The notes beneath the pieces are model-generated. The model was not told the DNA's origin. It saw only the letters and a program-made list of their open reading frames with translations, and made no database searches. From Lachancea mirantina (taxonomy: Eukaryota > Ascomycota > Saccharomycetes > Saccharomycetales > Saccharomycetaceae), in assembly GCA_900074745.1 (NCBI GenBank), contig LT598468.1, positions 1,683,013 through 1,747,012 on the forward strand: DNA of 64,000 nucleotides. The letters run 5' to 3'. Below are positions 26,260-36,705 of this stretch, one piece after another; position 1 is the first letter of the stretch, and each line of letters starts with the position of its first letter. A program made the translations under genes and the position numbers.

Positions 26260-28443
26260 ATGGCTGGGAAGAAAGAAAAGGACAATACGAAGTCTGCCTC
26301 TAAGAAGGGCAATGAGCATCTGGTAGGAGAAGAACGTCTACAAGCCGTTGTGCTGACGGACTCTTTCGAGACTCGATTCATGCCACTGACCGCGGTTAAG
26401 CCAAGATGCCTGCTACCACTGGCAAATACACCGCTGATAGAGTATACACTAGAATTTCTAGCCAAGGCTGGTGTAAACGAGGTGTATTTGGTGTGTGCAT
26501 CGCATGCTGATCAAATCAATGAGTACATCGAAAAGTCGAAGTGGAATCTACCGTGGGCCCCCTTCAAGCTGCAAACCATTATGTCTCTCGAATCGAGATC
26601 CGTAGGCGATGCGATGCGTGATATAGACAACCGGGGTCTCATAACCGGTGATTTCATCTTGGTCAGCGGTGACTTGGTAACCAACATGCAATTCGACAAA
26701 GCTTTAGAGTTCCACAGAAAAAAGCGCGCCTCCGACAAAGATCATATCGTAACCATGTGTTTGAGTGAGGGTAGCCAATTCTACAGAACGCGTTCTCACG
26801 ACCCAGCTGCTTTCATTTTGGATAAGAAAACTAACCGATGCCTCTACTACCACCAATTGCCTCCGGCCAGCTCTCGCAAGAAAGGCGCCATCGACATCGA
26901 CCCTGAGCTTTTGGAAGATGTGGATGACTTCGTCTTGAGAAACGATTTGATTGATTGCCATGTTGACATCTGCTCTGCGCTTGTGCCAGCAATTTTCCAG
27001 GAAAATTTCGATTACCAGTTTCTAAGAAGCGACTTCGTGAAGGGGGTGTTGACAAGCGATCTTTTGAAGAAAAGCATCTACGCATATATCATGGAAAGCT
27101 ATGCTGCACGTGTTGAGAGCTGGCAAACTTACGACGCCATTTCACAGGACTTCATCGCCAGATGGTGCTATCCCCTGGTGCTAAATGCCAATTTCCTTGA
27201 AGATCAGACTTATTCTTATGAGTCGCGGCATGTGTACAAGGAAAAAAACGTCGTTTTGGCTCAATCGTGCAAGATTGGCAAACACACGGCAATCGGGTCA
27301 GGCACCAAAATCGGCGAGGGCACATCTGTTGAAAATTCTGTCATTGGGAGGAACTGCCATATTGGCGATAACGTGGTCATCCAAAACAGTTATATCTGGG
27401 ATGATACAACAGTTCTTGACAGCACTATAATAGAACACAGCATCCTTGCATCAAACGTTAAAATCGGCAGAAATGTCAGTTTAAGCGATGGGTGCGTGAT
27501 TGGATTCAATGTTATTATTGGAGACAACATGGTTATCCCGCAAGGCTGCAAGATCTCTGAAACGCCTGTCATGAAAAGCGAGGTGCAATTTTTGGACAAT
27601 GAATCCTACGATGAGGACGATTCTACCATATCAAGCGATCGTGCTACGAACTTTAAACTTGAGCCTGCTAGCGATCTGCTAGGCGAGACGGGTGTGGGAT
27701 ACATTTACGAAAGCGATGGTTCGAATGGAGACGAGGACGCTAGCGATGAAACCAGGATAAACAATACTCTCGCTTATAGGATTGACGAATTGTACTTAAG
27801 TGACGACTCCATTTCGTCTAGTACCGGTGAGCGCAAGAAAAAGAGAACGATGTCGACTACGAGCGTGTACACGGACATGGAAGGCGAGGATGAGGAGGAT
27901 GAGGAAGATTTCGAGGTAGAAGCGATGGCTACAGTGGAGAGGGCAATGGAAAACAGCCACGATCTGGACACGGCTCTGCTAGAGCTGAACACCTTGAGAA
28001 TGAGTATGAACGTGACCTATCACGAGGTCAGAGCTGCCACGGTGTTTGCCCTTCTCAAGCGAGTTTACCATTTCATCGCAACGCAAACTCTGGGTGCGAA
28101 GGAAGCCATCTCCAAGATCTTCGGCAAGTGGGGATTGCTGTTCAACCGACAAGCCTTTGAGAAAGACGAGTACATCGATCTCATGAACATTCTGCTGGAA
28201 AAGGTGTTGGTGATACAGTTCGAGAAGCCAGAATTCGTGCTTTTCCGCGCGTTGAACTGTCTCTACGATCAGGATGTCTTAGATGAAGAAATCATCTACA
28301 CCTGGTGGGCCCAGGTATCCGACGACGCCAAATACGACCAAGTGAAAACGCTGACCGCCAAATGGATCGAGTGGCTACAAACCGCTGAAGAGGAATCCTC
28401 GGAAGAGGAAGAATCCGGCGAAGAAGAGTCTGAAGACGATTAA
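26260..28443 (+). CDS. GCD6: GCD6, eIF2B epsilon (guanine exchange catalytic subunit)
   Basis: Gcd6 is the catalytic subunit of eIF2B, which reloads eIF2 with GTP and sets general translation and GCN4 control. The frame begins TTG ATG; the ATG at 26260 is taken, giving 727 residues (712 in S. cerevisiae). The N-terminal nucleotidyltransferase-like domain includes LQAVVLTDSFETRFMPLT and KPRCLLPLANTPLIEYTLE near residues 27-66. A left-handed beta-helix of hexapeptide repeats (IGSGTKIGEGTSV, SVIGRNCHIGDNV) spans about 335-445. The C-terminal W2/eIF5C domain carries the acidic-aromatic block (IYTWWAQVSDD) and a Glu-rich tail, needed for eIF2 binding and exchange. It lies just downstream of the tRNA gene, on the same strand as CDC42. 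Confidence 0.97.
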   Translation: MAGKKEKDNTKSASKKGNEHLVGEERLQAVVLTDSFETRFMPLTAVKPRCLLPLANTPLIEYTLEFLAKAGVNEVYLVCASHADQINEYIEKSKWNLPWAPFKLQTIMSLESRSVGDAMRDIDNRGLITGDFILVSGDLVTNMQFDKALEFHRKKRASDKDHIVTMCLSEGSQFYRTRSHDPAAFILDKKTNRCLYYHQLPPASSRKKGAIDIDPELLEDVDDFVLRNDLIDCHVDICSALVPAIFQENFDYQFLRSDFVKGVLTSDLLKKSIYAYIMESYAARVESWQTYDAISQDFIARWCYPLVLNANFLEDQTYSYESRHVYKEKNVVLAQSCKIGKHTAIGSGTKIGEGTSVENSVIGRNCHIGDNVVIQNSYIWDDTTVLDSTIIEHSILASNVKIGRNVSLSDGCVIGFNVIIGDNMVIPQGCKISETPVMKSEVQFLDNESYDEDDSTISSDRATNFKLEPASDLLGETGVGYIYESDGSNGDEDASDETRINNTLAYRIDELYLSDDSISSSTGERKKKRTMSTTSVYTDMEGEDEEDEEDFEVEAMATVERAMENSHDLDTALLELNTLRMSMNVTYHEVRAATVFALLKRVYHFIATQTLGAKEAISKIFGKWGLLFNRQAFEKDEYIDLMNILLEKVLVIQFEKPEFVLFRALNCLYDQDVLDEEIIYTWWAQVSDDAKYDQVKTLTAKWIEWLQTAEEESSEEEESGEEESEDD

Positions 28444-28770
28444 ATAAATATATCGATTGAATAAAGGAGAACTAAGCTAACAGTGCATTTTTTTTTTACA
28501 CTGAAGGGGGGCTGGAAAGCTTTCCACTTCGAACTCAAATAACGTTCAAACGTCGGACCACCAACGGACCCAACCGTATGTCCGATCCGTTTCCATAGTT
28601 CGAGCACCGTTCACAGCCGGCTTATCGCATCTTACCCGGATTGGACTCACTGAAAAAAATCGTGTCCGAGGTTGAAGAGTAGGTCAAACGGGAAAAATAT
28701 AATATCAGGGAGCTGTAACGCGGTTGAACAAGCAAATCACGAGAGAAGCACATCCAGGGTCAGTGTAACA
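28444..28770. other. GCD6-CDC42 intergenic region
   Basis: This 327-bp stretch contains the 3' end of GCD6 (a run of nine T at about 28489) and the CDC42 promoter. An open frame continues upstream of the CDC42 ATG to a TTG at 28672, but its sequence is unlike any Rho GTPase. Nothing else is visible. Confidence 0.5.
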
Positions 28771-29346
28771 ATGCAGACGCTGAAGTGTGTGGTAGTTGGA
28801 GACGGTGCCGTCGGTAAGACATGTTTGCTTATTTCGTACACAACAAACCAGTTCCCAGCGGACTACGTTCCCACGGTTTTTGACAATTATGCAGTCACGG
28901 TAATGATTGGAGATGAGCCGTACACTCTTGGTTTATTCGACACCGCTGGACAGGAGGACTACGATAGATTGAGACCACTTTCATACCCCTCGACAGACGT
29001 TTTTCTGGTCTGCTTCAGCGTAATCTCGCCGCCGTCTTTCGAAAACGTCAAGGAGAAATGGTTTCCGGAGGTGCATCACCACTGTCCTGGCGTTCCGTGC
29101 TTGATTGTCGGCACGCAGATAGATCTGCGTGACGATAAGGTTATCATCGAAAAGCTGCAAAGGCAAAGGTTACGTCCGATCAGCGCGGATCAGGGCGAAA
29201 GACTTGCCAGAGAGTTGAGAGCCGTGAAATACGTCGAGTGCTCAGCTCTGACGCAGCGCGGGCTCAAGAATGTGTTTGATGAGGCCATTGTTGCTGCGCT
29301 GGAGCCCCCGGTCATCAAGAAGAGCAAAAAATGCACCATTTTGTAG
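28771..29346 (+). CDS. CDC42: CDC42, Rho-family GTPase of cell polarity
   Basis: Cdc42 is the master polarity GTPase; it acts at the plasma membrane on formins, PAK kinases and septins. The ATG at 28771 gives exactly 191 residues, the same length as S. cerevisiae, and the N-terminus [17 protein letters not shown] is diagnostic. The P-loop is residues 10-17; switch I includes T35 in VPTVFD; switch II begins [16 protein letters not shown] (57 onward); the guanine-specificity motif reads TQID. The C-terminus is polybasic KKSKKC followed by the CAAX box CTIL (C188), predicting geranylgeranylation. Upstream in-frame codons from a TTG are not part of the protein. In S. cerevisiae it is YLR229C, next to ECM22; here it sits between GCD6 and TCP1, showing the unduplicated order. 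Confidence 0.98.
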   Translation: MQTLKCVVVGDGAVGKTCLLISYTTNQFPADYVPTVFDNYAVTVMIGDEPYTLGLFDTAGQEDYDRLRPLSYPSTDVFLVCFSVISPPSFENVKEKWFPEVHHHCPGVPCLIVGTQIDLRDDKVIIEKLQRQRLRPISADQGERLARELRAVKYVECSALTQRGLKNVFDEAIVAALEPPVIKKSKKCTIL

Positions 29347-29847
29347 TGCATTTTTTTCTTTGTCTTCTGTCCGTCTGCCGTGCTTCCCACCAAATTCCAA
29401 CCCTTGGTCATATCAGACCCATTTCTACTCCCCCACATGCCTAGGTCGTGTGCTGGTCGGCGCCGTCTCTGAAGTGGGTTTCGCAAGACCAGAGAGAGCC
29501 GAACCTCTGTATCACTGATATTTCTTGTATTCTCATTCCGGTGCCTGAATCGACAATTTTTTACTCATTAACGACTGCAATCCAATATGCTGCCCTTCGA
29601 AACCAATTTTGGAGTGATCAACAGTCCGTGAACGCTCGATAGTATATAATCCTTCTTTATACAAGACCAACTGATTGTCCTTCAAGCGTTATTCACGTGA
29701 GCAGGGTAAATTGGAAATTTCGTTCTACAAGAAGTGGCGAAAATTTGATCATTTCCACCGGCCAAGCGCAGTGAACTAGAGGAGTTTGTTGAGAAAGCAT
29801 TGGAAAGTCTTGGAATCACTTCCAAATTCTTGCAACTAGTATTCAAA
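29347..29847. other. CDC42-TCP1 intergenic region
   Basis: About 500 bp between two genes on the same strand. A T-rich 3' stretch follows the CDC42 stop. A TTCACGTGA palindrome, an E-box of the Cbf1 type, lies at about 29692-29700 and a TATATAA at about 29644. Both would fit the TCP1 promoter. I see no other gene. Confidence 0.45.
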
Positions 29848-31530
29848 ATGGCCCAAGTTTTGAACAACTCTCGCTCCGACACGCTTTTTCTCGGGGGCGA
29901 GAAGATAAGCGGTGACGACATTAGGAATCAAAATGTGCTTGCGGCATCTGCTGTGGCCAATGTGGTAAAATCGTCACTGGGGCCTGTTGGCTTGGACAAA
30001 ATGTTAGTGGATGACATTGGAGATTTCACAGTGACCAACGATGGTGCCACAATTCTCTCTCTTTTGGATGTGCAACATCCAGCCGGGAAGATTTTAGTGG
30101 AACTTGCGCAACAGCAAGATCGCGAAATTGGTGACGGTACCACCAGCGTGGTAATTGTTGCATCAGAGCTTTTGAAAAGGGCCAACAGTTTGGTCAAAAA
30201 CAAGATACATCCAACCACGATCATAACGGGATACCGGTTAGCTCTCAGGGAAGCAATTCGTTACATCAATGAGGTTCTTTCGATGCCAGTGGACATGCTG
30301 CGCAAGGACTCGCTTGTAAACATAGCCAAGACAAGTATGTCATCCAAGATTATCGGATCAGACTCAGATTTTTTTGGCAATTTGGTGGTAGATGCCCTGT
30401 TGGCCGTTAGAACGCAAAACTCCAAGGGAGAGATCAAATACCCAGTGAAAGCCGTTAACATTTTGAAAGCGCACGGGAAATCCGCTGTGGAGTCTGTTTT
30501 AGTACAAGGATACGCTCTCAACTGTACAGTTGCTTCGCAAGCCATGCCCAAGCGTATTGCTGGCGGCGCAGTTAACATTGCTTGCTTGGACATAAATTTG
30601 CAAAAGGCTAGAATGGCGATGGGTGTTCAAATCAATGTTGATGACCCAGAGCAGTTGGAGGAAATCCGTAAACGGGAAGTAGGAATTGTTTTAGAAAGGG
30701 TCCAGAAAATCATCGACGCAGGTGCTCAAGTGGTGTTGACCACCAAGGGTATAGACGACCTGTGTTTGAAGAAGTTTGTGGAGGCTAACATCATGGCTGT
30801 AAGGCGCTGTAAGAAAGAAGATTTGAGAAGAATTGCCAGAGCCACGGGCGGTACACTAATCAGCTCTATGTCCAATTTAGAAGGAGACGAGTGTTTTGAA
30901 AGCAGCTATTTGGGTACCTGCCAAGAGGTTGTTCAGGCCAAGTTTTCAGATGATGAATGTATTTTAATAAAAGGCACTTCCAAACATTCTTCGTCTTCGA
31001 TCGTTCTCCGTGGACCGAATGATTACTCGCTTGACGAAATGGAACGGTCGATCCATGACTCCTTGTCTGTTGTCAAAAGAACTCTAGAAAGTGGGAATGT
31101 TGTTCCTGGTGGCGGTTCTGTCGAAACAGCTCTAAATATCTACCTTGACAATTTTGCCACCACAGTGGGTTCCAGAGAGCAATTGGCCATTGCTGAATTT
31201 GCGGCCGCGCTGTTGGTCATTCCAAAGACGCTTGCAGTAAATGCGGCTAAAGACGCCAGCGATTTGATTGCCAAATTGCGCTCATATCATGCTGCTAGCC
31301 AGCAAGCCCAGCTGGAAGACACCAAGAGGAAAAACTACAGAAATTACGGACTTGATCTTATCCGAGGTAAAGTTGTGGATGAAGTCAGCGCGGGAGTCTT
31401 AGAACCTACCGTGAGCAAAGTCAAGTCGTTCAAGTCCGCGCTAGAGGCATGTATCGCTATTCTCAGAATCGACACTATGATTGTTGTCGATCCGGAGCCT
31501 TCAAAAGAAGATCCACACGGTCATCACTGA
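29848..31530 (+). CDS. TCP1: TCP1 (CCT1), alpha subunit of the TRiC/CCT chaperonin
   Basis: This is a subunit of the cytosolic chaperonin that folds actin and tubulin. From the ATG at 29848 it has 560 residues, essentially the S. cerevisiae length. The frame extends upstream to a TTG but that part is not conserved. Nearly the whole N-terminus is diagnostic: [19 protein letters not shown] and [15 protein letters not shown]. ATPase motifs are NDGATIL and GDGTTSVV in the first equatorial part and [12 protein letters not shown] in the second. The apical domain includes [14 protein letters not shown] and KGIDDLCL. The tail is [12 protein letters not shown]. In S. cerevisiae TCP1 (YDR212W) likewise precedes UPC2 (YDR213W). 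Confidence 0.98.
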   Translation: MAQVLNNSRSDTLFLGGEKISGDDIRNQNVLAASAVANVVKSSLGPVGLDKMLVDDIGDFTVTNDGATILSLLDVQHPAGKILVELAQQQDREIGDGTTSVVIVASELLKRANSLVKNKIHPTTIITGYRLALREAIRYINEVLSMPVDMLRKDSLVNIAKTSMSSKIIGSDSDFFGNLVVDALLAVRTQNSKGEIKYPVKAVNILKAHGKSAVESVLVQGYALNCTVASQAMPKRIAGGAVNIACLDINLQKARMAMGVQINVDDPEQLEEIRKREVGIVLERVQKIIDAGAQVVLTTKGIDDLCLKKFVEANIMAVRRCKKEDLRRIARATGGTLISSMSNLEGDECFESSYLGTCQEVVQAKFSDDECILIKGTSKHSSSSIVLRGPNDYSLDEMERSIHDSLSVVKRTLESGNVVPGGGSVETALNIYLDNFATTVGSREQLAIAEFAAALLVIPKTLAVNAAKDASDLIAKLRSYHAASQQAQLEDTKRKNYRNYGLDLIRGKVVDEVSAGVLEPTVSKVKSFKSALEACIAILRIDTMIVVDPEPSKEDPHGHH

Positions 31531-32480
31531 AGAATGAGCGGTAAGCTTCAGATGTACATAGCGTAAATTTCATAGCTCATTCTACGTGGAGGTCATCAAA
31601 AGGGTCGGGGCGGCTGCCATCTCAGAAGGACATCTTTTTGCGAAGCTCAAATTTCTCAGAAAGCGTCTGAATGGCTATCCTGAAATATCGTTCATATAGA
31701 GCTTTACCTGGCCAAAAAACCTAGTCCAAAAAGCCTTGATCTAATAACTTCCTAGAGAGAAGGCTCGTGGAAAGTATATTTCCAGGCTGTTTTCAGAGTT
31801 GAACCACGAGAAACCCATTAGAAGTGAAAGGACTGCCTAACACTTTTAACATGAGTAAAATACCGAGAATACAGTATATATAATTTCAAGATCAACAGAA
31901 CTAGTAGAACTTAAAGAACTCCGTTAAAAACCGTTCAACACCGTTTCCTGGGAAAATTACCGGTGAGTTTCCTTCTGCCGTCAAGTAGACACGTCGTTTG
32001 CTGCCAAGAAACCCTGGCAACCAGTTTTCTGAACCAGATTTGATACTGTCGTATCAGACCATTTTTTTTTTCTCTCGTCGGGTGAACTTGTGATGTTAAG
32101 TGCCAGGGTAAACATCGTGTGGATGCTAAACGAGCCATATATAAGAAGTATCGTACAAGTCGAAGACAGACGAGGTATTCTACGAGGAACGGGTGTCACG
32201 TAGGTCCTGAAGGGTCAAGGATACGATTCAGGGCTTCTGGGAAAAATCAAAGCAGGGACTTACCAGCGAAACAGTACGAGAATCGGGCTCCATTTGTTAA
32301 ACGAAACAATACCGGAGCTCCACGACTTTGAAGAGCGACCCCACTGGAATTTTTATTGGCGGCTGACGCAAGCAAACTTGGGATCAAGCAGTTGTTAACG
32401 AACGAGCCTGGTCGAGTTGTCTAGAGCGTGACGGTAAGGAGAGAATATTTTTTCTCTGTTGGAAGGTCCAGTCTTCGGCG
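31531..32480. other. 950-bp UPC2 promoter region
   Basis: The region contains no convincing gene. It has a TATATATAA at about 31874, three CCGTT cores within 24 bp at about 31920-31946, and a TTAAACGA at 32297-32304. The complement of the last, TCGTTTAA, differs at one base from the AR1 site TCGTTYAG used by Upc2 itself in S. cerevisiae. Short ORFs here (for example 32119-32331) show no protein-like features. A long leader or upstream ORFs would be unsurprising for a regulator, but I cannot show them. Confidence 0.45.
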
Positions 32481-34859
32481 ATGAGCACTGACAGTAGCGG
32501 CGATGAGGCGCCCAAAAGGACACGAGCTAGAAAGGAAAAGGTGGTAGAGCTGATCGAGATTGACGGCAAACAAGTGAGCAAGACGTCTACGGGCAAACGG
32601 AAATTCCACAACAAATCCAAAAATGGGTGTGATAATTGCAAGCGACGGAGAGTTAAATGCGATGAAGGAAAACCGTCTTGTAAAAAATGTCTGAACATGA
32701 AGCTGGAGTGCGTTTACACACCTGTGCAACCACGGAAGAGGAAACATACCCATTCAGAAACTCCTACGCTTTCTGAGTCGCCTCATACGCACCACGCGGC
32801 TGGGACAAGTGACGACGGAATAGTGCTGGCAGCGGCAGAGGAAGAAGACGGTTTGAAATCGGACAAAATCAAGTCGACGGAAATCCACCGACAGCCTTCC
32901 GTCGCACCTCCCAACGCATCTCAGATAGGGTCTCCGGACGGTTTGCTTCTGCCGCCTCTCTTTCCGGGCGGACACATGCAAATACATCACCAGATTCAGC
33001 AGCAGCCGCAACTGTTACCGCAGTTGATGACTTTGACTAATTCTGAGAGATTCGCCGGGTTTGATCTGCCGAACAGCCCGTCGCTGCAATCCACGCCGAT
33101 GAACATCACCAATAGCATAGGGAGCATTTTCGCCGCTAACAAGTGGCCTCCTAGTTTTCTCAACAGCGTTATTCACCAGCAACAACATCAACAGCAGCAA
33201 CAGCAGCAACAGCAGCAACAGCAGCAACAGTATCAGCAACCTCCTCTTCAGGCCGCAGATATGACCCAAGCGCCCAGTAGAACGGGCATCAACCTTAAGC
33301 AAATGGCGATGTTTTCGACAGCAGGAATCGGCGGAGTTACTTATGATTTCCATGAACTTCTTGGATTAAAGGCTAACAACATTTCGGCGAACAACACAAT
33401 CAAGACTCAGACTACCGCCGAAGAAGTTCTCGCTACAATGCAAAAGCAGGAGCAACAGCAAGGGAGCGTGCACAACCAGGGCCAGCAACAGGGAGTCGAA
33501 CATGGTACTGGAAACCAAGTTCAAGGTATAACGAACGCTAGTGAACGCCAACAGAAGCAAAGCGCTCTCGACCAATCAGCTTCGTATAAGGAAAAGAATG
33601 AGACGCAGATGGGAATCAGCAGAGCTAAAGGCGATTCACAGCGGGACCAAGCTGATGCCATGAGAGATGCTATATCTTCGCACCTAGCAATGAATGCCAC
33701 TATATCGCCTGCTGCTGCTCTTTCCCCCATTACGAAAAGCACAGCAACTTCAGGAGCCGACGAAGAATGTGGCTTACAGGCTCCGACAGCTCAAGAGGGG
33801 AATGGAACTTCAATTGGGAGTAAAACTATGACCAAGTCAGCGACACAAGATTCTACCACTACGGAAGAGTCTCAACATGGCACTATCGCCAGACTAGTAC
33901 AACTTTCCAGTCAAGGAAGCTTGAATTTGGTCGATTTAAAACTATTCCACCATTATTGTGTGGCGGTCTGGCCGTCTATAATATCTGCTGGAATTTCAGG
34001 GGAAAAGATTTGGAGTGAGGAGATTCCACTCCTTGCATTCGACTACCCGTACTTGATGCATGCATTATTGGCCTTTAGCGCCACTCATTTGTCCAGAAAA
34101 GAACCTGGACTTGAACAATTTGTCGCATCTCATAGGCTTGACGCTTTGCGTCTTCTTCGCAAAGCGGTTTTAGAGATTTCAGAGGACAACACCGATGCAT
34201 TGGTCGCAAGTGCTCTCATATTAATAATGGACTCACTGGCAAATGCGGCCACTCCAACTGCAACCGGCTCTGAATCGCTTTCACATACAATGCCACCTTC
34301 AGCTTGGATATTCCATGTTAAAGGTGCTGCTACGATACTCACCGCCGTCTGGCCTTTAACAGAGAAGTCTAGGTTCTATAACCTGATTTCCGTTGACCTA
34401 AGCGATTTAGGAGATGTGATCAACCAAGACAGCGGTACTGTATCAGAGCTTGTATGCTTTGACGAGTCTATTGCTGATTTATATCCAGTAGAGATCGACT
34501 CACCCTACCTCATTACACTTGCTTATCTTGATAAACTCCACAGAGAGAAGAATCAGTCCGATTTCATTCTACGCATTTTTGCATTCCCTGCTCTGCTTGA
34601 CAAGATCTTTCTTGCCCTATTAATGACGGGAGATCTTGGTGCTATGCGAATCATGAGATGCTATTATCAATTGCTGCGTGGCTTCGCAAATGAAGTAAAA
34701 GATAAAGTGTGGTTTTTGGAAGGTGTGACTAATGTGCTACCGCAAGACGTGGACGACTACAGCGGCGGTGGCATGCATATGATGCTGGACTTCTTGGGAG
34801 GGGGCCTACCATCAATGACTACTACAAATCTTCAACCTGGTTTGAACGATTTCATGTAA
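32481..34859 (+). CDS. UPC2: UPC2/ECM22-type Zn2Cys6 sterol-sensing transcription factor
   Basis: Upc2 and Ecm22 bind sterol regulatory elements and induce ergosterol synthesis and sterol uptake when ergosterol is low. The single 792-residue gene should stand for both. The Zn2Cys6 domain is near the N-terminus (C50, C53, C60, C67, C70, C77; NGCDNCKRRRVKCDEG). A Gln-rich middle (about 230-400) precedes the ligand-binding domain, which begins about residue 470 with LVDLKLFHHYCVAVWPS. The C-terminus GGGMHMMLDFLGGGLPSMTT is the glycine-rich loop where the S. cerevisiae gain-of-function allele upc2-1 maps. The ATG is the first in frame. Position after TCP1 matches UPC2 (YDR213W); ECM22 (YLR228C) borders CDC42 on the sister segment. 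Confidence 0.95.
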   Translation: MSTDSSGDEAPKRTRARKEKVVELIEIDGKQVSKTSTGKRKFHNKSKNGCDNCKRRRVKCDEGKPSCKKCLNMKLECVYTPVQPRKRKHTHSETPTLSESPHTHHAAGTSDDGIVLAAAEEEDGLKSDKIKSTEIHRQPSVAPPNASQIGSPDGLLLPPLFPGGHMQIHHQIQQQPQLLPQLMTLTNSERFAGFDLPNSPSLQSTPMNITNSIGSIFAANKWPPSFLNSVIHQQQHQQQQQQQQQQQQQQYQQPPLQAADMTQAPSRTGINLKQMAMFSTAGIGGVTYDFHELLGLKANNISANNTIKTQTTAEEVLATMQKQEQQQGSVHNQGQQQGVEHGTGNQVQGITNASERQQKQSALDQSASYKEKNETQMGISRAKGDSQRDQADAMRDAISSHLAMNATISPAAALSPITKSTATSGADEECGLQAPTAQEGNGTSIGSKTMTKSATQDSTTTEESQHGTIARLVQLSSQGSLNLVDLKLFHHYCVAVWPSIISAGISGEKIWSEEIPLLAFDYPYLMHALLAFSATHLSRKEPGLEQFVASHRLDALRLLRKAVLEISEDNTDALVASALILIMDSLANAATPTATGSESLSHTMPPSAWIFHVKGAATILTAVWPLTEKSRFYNLISVDLSDLGDVINQDSGTVSELVCFDESIADLYPVEIDSPYLITLAYLDKLHREKNQSDFILRIFAFPALLDKIFLALLMTGDLGAMRIMRCYYQLLRGFANEVKDKVWFLEGVTNVLPQDVDDYSGGGMHMMLDFLGGGLPSMTTTNLQPGLNDFM
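33177..33240 (+). repeat. CAG/CAA repeat encoding a polyglutamine tract in UPC2
   Basis: A mostly (CAG CAG CAA) run encodes about 15 consecutive glutamines, with flanking HQQQ and YQQ, around residues 232-254 of the Upc2-like protein. Such tracts vary in length between strains. The mixed codons make slippage less likely than a pure CAG run. Confidence 0.9.
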
Positions 34860-34922
34860 CAATATATATATCTAACGACCATTTATAGAAAGTCCTGTTA
34901 CGTCTTGCATTGAACAAGTTTG

Positions 34923-36461
34923 TTATATGAGACCTTGTTTCTTCAAATCGTGATAAACTCTCTCAGTCATAACATTTCCATCTTCGTCTTCAATTTCCAC
35001 CTCGAGTTTGGCTTTGGATGAAGTCTTTTTGTTACGTATTGTCTTCCACAATTCAGTAGCTTCCTCAATACTCGATATGCCTTGGAAGGAAGGGGCGGCT
35101 TCTATGCCTAACATCTTTAGGCCGTAAACGTGCCTAGCTTCAGTAAAGTGCTTTTCATAACGTCGCCGGCCTCTATAAACATGATTGCCGCATATTTCAC
35201 AAGCATACTCGATATTAAGCCCCTGCAATTTGTAAAGCCAATGGGGAATCGGGAAGCCATCAGGTCCTAAAGGCATGTCAAGGGAATTTTCTGTCGGAGG
35301 GGGCGTCATTGAGCTTTCCTCATCTTGCTGACTCGGGAGGTGTTCTTTTTCTTCGTCGCCAAAGGCTGGTGCTTGATACAGGTCAGATATGCGCTCCATC
35401 TCTTGAGCCCTTTCCTCTGCGGTGAAAGCTAGTTGGCGCTCAATAAAATTTCTCGTATCCTCAACATGGTTTTTTAAATAGCCCACATATTTATGCACTC
35501 TGTATTCGAGAAGAAGCTTGTCCTTCCGGCCGTTTAAGCTTTTCTGATGTTTTCGCCCCAACAAATGGTTTCCGTATACTGATTCGGTTTTGAACGTCTT
35601 TCCACAGGGAATGCAAAATGTAAGACCGTTAGAAGATGCAATTGGCGATCCAAGATATTTGGGGAACGAAGATGTAATCTCATCTTCGAGAACTTCCTTA
35701 TTCATCCAAGGATAGACGCGGTAGAAAAAGCTGGTAATGTAGATCGAAAACGACTTTAAGAACTCAATATACTTTTTCGCATTCCGATCTACCGATGGCG
35801 AGATCAGAAAGGCTTCGTCTTTGAAATTTTCCACGATCTTGATAAATTGCAGAAATGACGTTGAGCTGTCTGACGCAATGCCCATCCATTGCTGATAATA
35901 GTTCTCTAGACTCAAAGTTTCCCCATACTGCTCTTCTCTGCTGAAAATTTCGTTAATGTCTAGGAAGTGCGACTTCATTGAAAGAATGTTTTTATATTCT
36001 TCTGTCGAGGCCGAAAACATGCTGTATTGTCGCGAAAGGATTGTGGACTGTTCTGAGTCAGAATTTTCAGTCCCTTGGAACCGAGACTTAAGTGTTTCAA
36101 TAGAGCCTTCCAAGGCTGCAAAAGTGCCGTGAGGATCTTCAAAGTCGCTCACATCTTCTCCTGTTGTGCCATCTATAAAGTGACTTGTTTCATTATACCT
36201 GTCCAAAAAGCTCTTAATCTCATGCTGCTGGAGTGCCACCTGCTTTTTCGACCGTCTAGGCTTTGATATTTTCCATATACGATTCTGAGTTGCTTGCGCT
36301 TTCGTCACAGGTACATCGATTGCCTTTTCGCCTTCTATGGCTTTAAGTTCGTCAAAATAATCGTAAAAAAGAGCTGGATTTCTACCGATCCTATCGGCAA
36401 TCGCCTTTTCAATAACTTCAAGCTCCTCTAAGGCAATTCTTTTGGCCTCAATGGGATTCAT
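34923..36461 (-). CDS. PRP9: PRP9, SF3a complex subunit (SF3a60)
   Basis: Prp9 is part of the SF3a complex with Prp11 and Prp21, which stabilises U2 snRNP on the branch point. The 512 residues compare with 530 in S. cerevisiae. The N-terminus (ALEELEVIEKAIADRIGRNP) is the SF3a60 helical segment. A C2H2-type finger lies at about 295-320 (FCIPCGKTFKTESVYGNHLLGRKH). A second zinc motif lies at about 430-455 (YACEICGNHVYRGRRRYEKH), followed by ARHVYGLKMLGI, the family signature. The ATG at 36461 is the expected start. Prp11, its direct partner, is encoded 18 kb away in the same window. It converges on UPC2. Confidence 0.95.
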   Translation of the reverse strand: MNPIEAKRIALEELEVIEKAIADRIGRNPALFYDYFDELKAIEGEKAIDVPVTKAQATQNRIWKISKPRRSKKQVALQQHEIKSFLDRYNETSHFIDGTTGEDVSDFEDPHGTFAALEGSIETLKSRFQGTENSDSEQSTILSRQYSMFSASTEEYKNILSMKSHFLDINEIFSREEQYGETLSLENYYQQWMGIASDSSTSFLQFIKIVENFKDEAFLISPSVDRNAKKYIEFLKSFSIYITSFFYRVYPWMNKEVLEDEITSSFPKYLGSPIASSNGLTFCIPCGKTFKTESVYGNHLLGRKHQKSLNGRKDKLLLEYRVHKYVGYLKNHVEDTRNFIERQLAFTAEERAQEMERISDLYQAPAFGDEEKEHLPSQQDEESSMTPPPTENSLDMPLGPDGFPIPHWLYKLQGLNIEYACEICGNHVYRGRRRYEKHFTEARHVYGLKMLGIEAAPSFQGISSIEEATELWKTIRNKKTSSKAKLEVEIEDEDGNVMTERVYHDLKKQGLI

Positions 36462-36705
36462 TGATTACCTACTTCTCGTGAATATCATCGAGATGCCTCA
36501 GTTGAAGATGCCTTGACTGTCCATGAGCTTCAAGAAAACCGTATATAATTATGTCATTATCCAGCACTTTAACCGACCTCGTCGCCTTCTGCTAAGAAGC
36601 GCTTAAGTGAGTTTGATCAATTTTGATCAATTTTGTCCAGTTTCATTAGCCGGGAATGTCTTGATCATTTAACTTGCTTTACAACATACGAAAGGCCAAC
36701 TCAAA

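Noticed and set aside
28672-28770. N-terminal extension of CDC42 from a TTG
   Set aside because: Yeast starts at ATG here; the 191-residue form from 28771 has exactly the conserved length and N-terminus.
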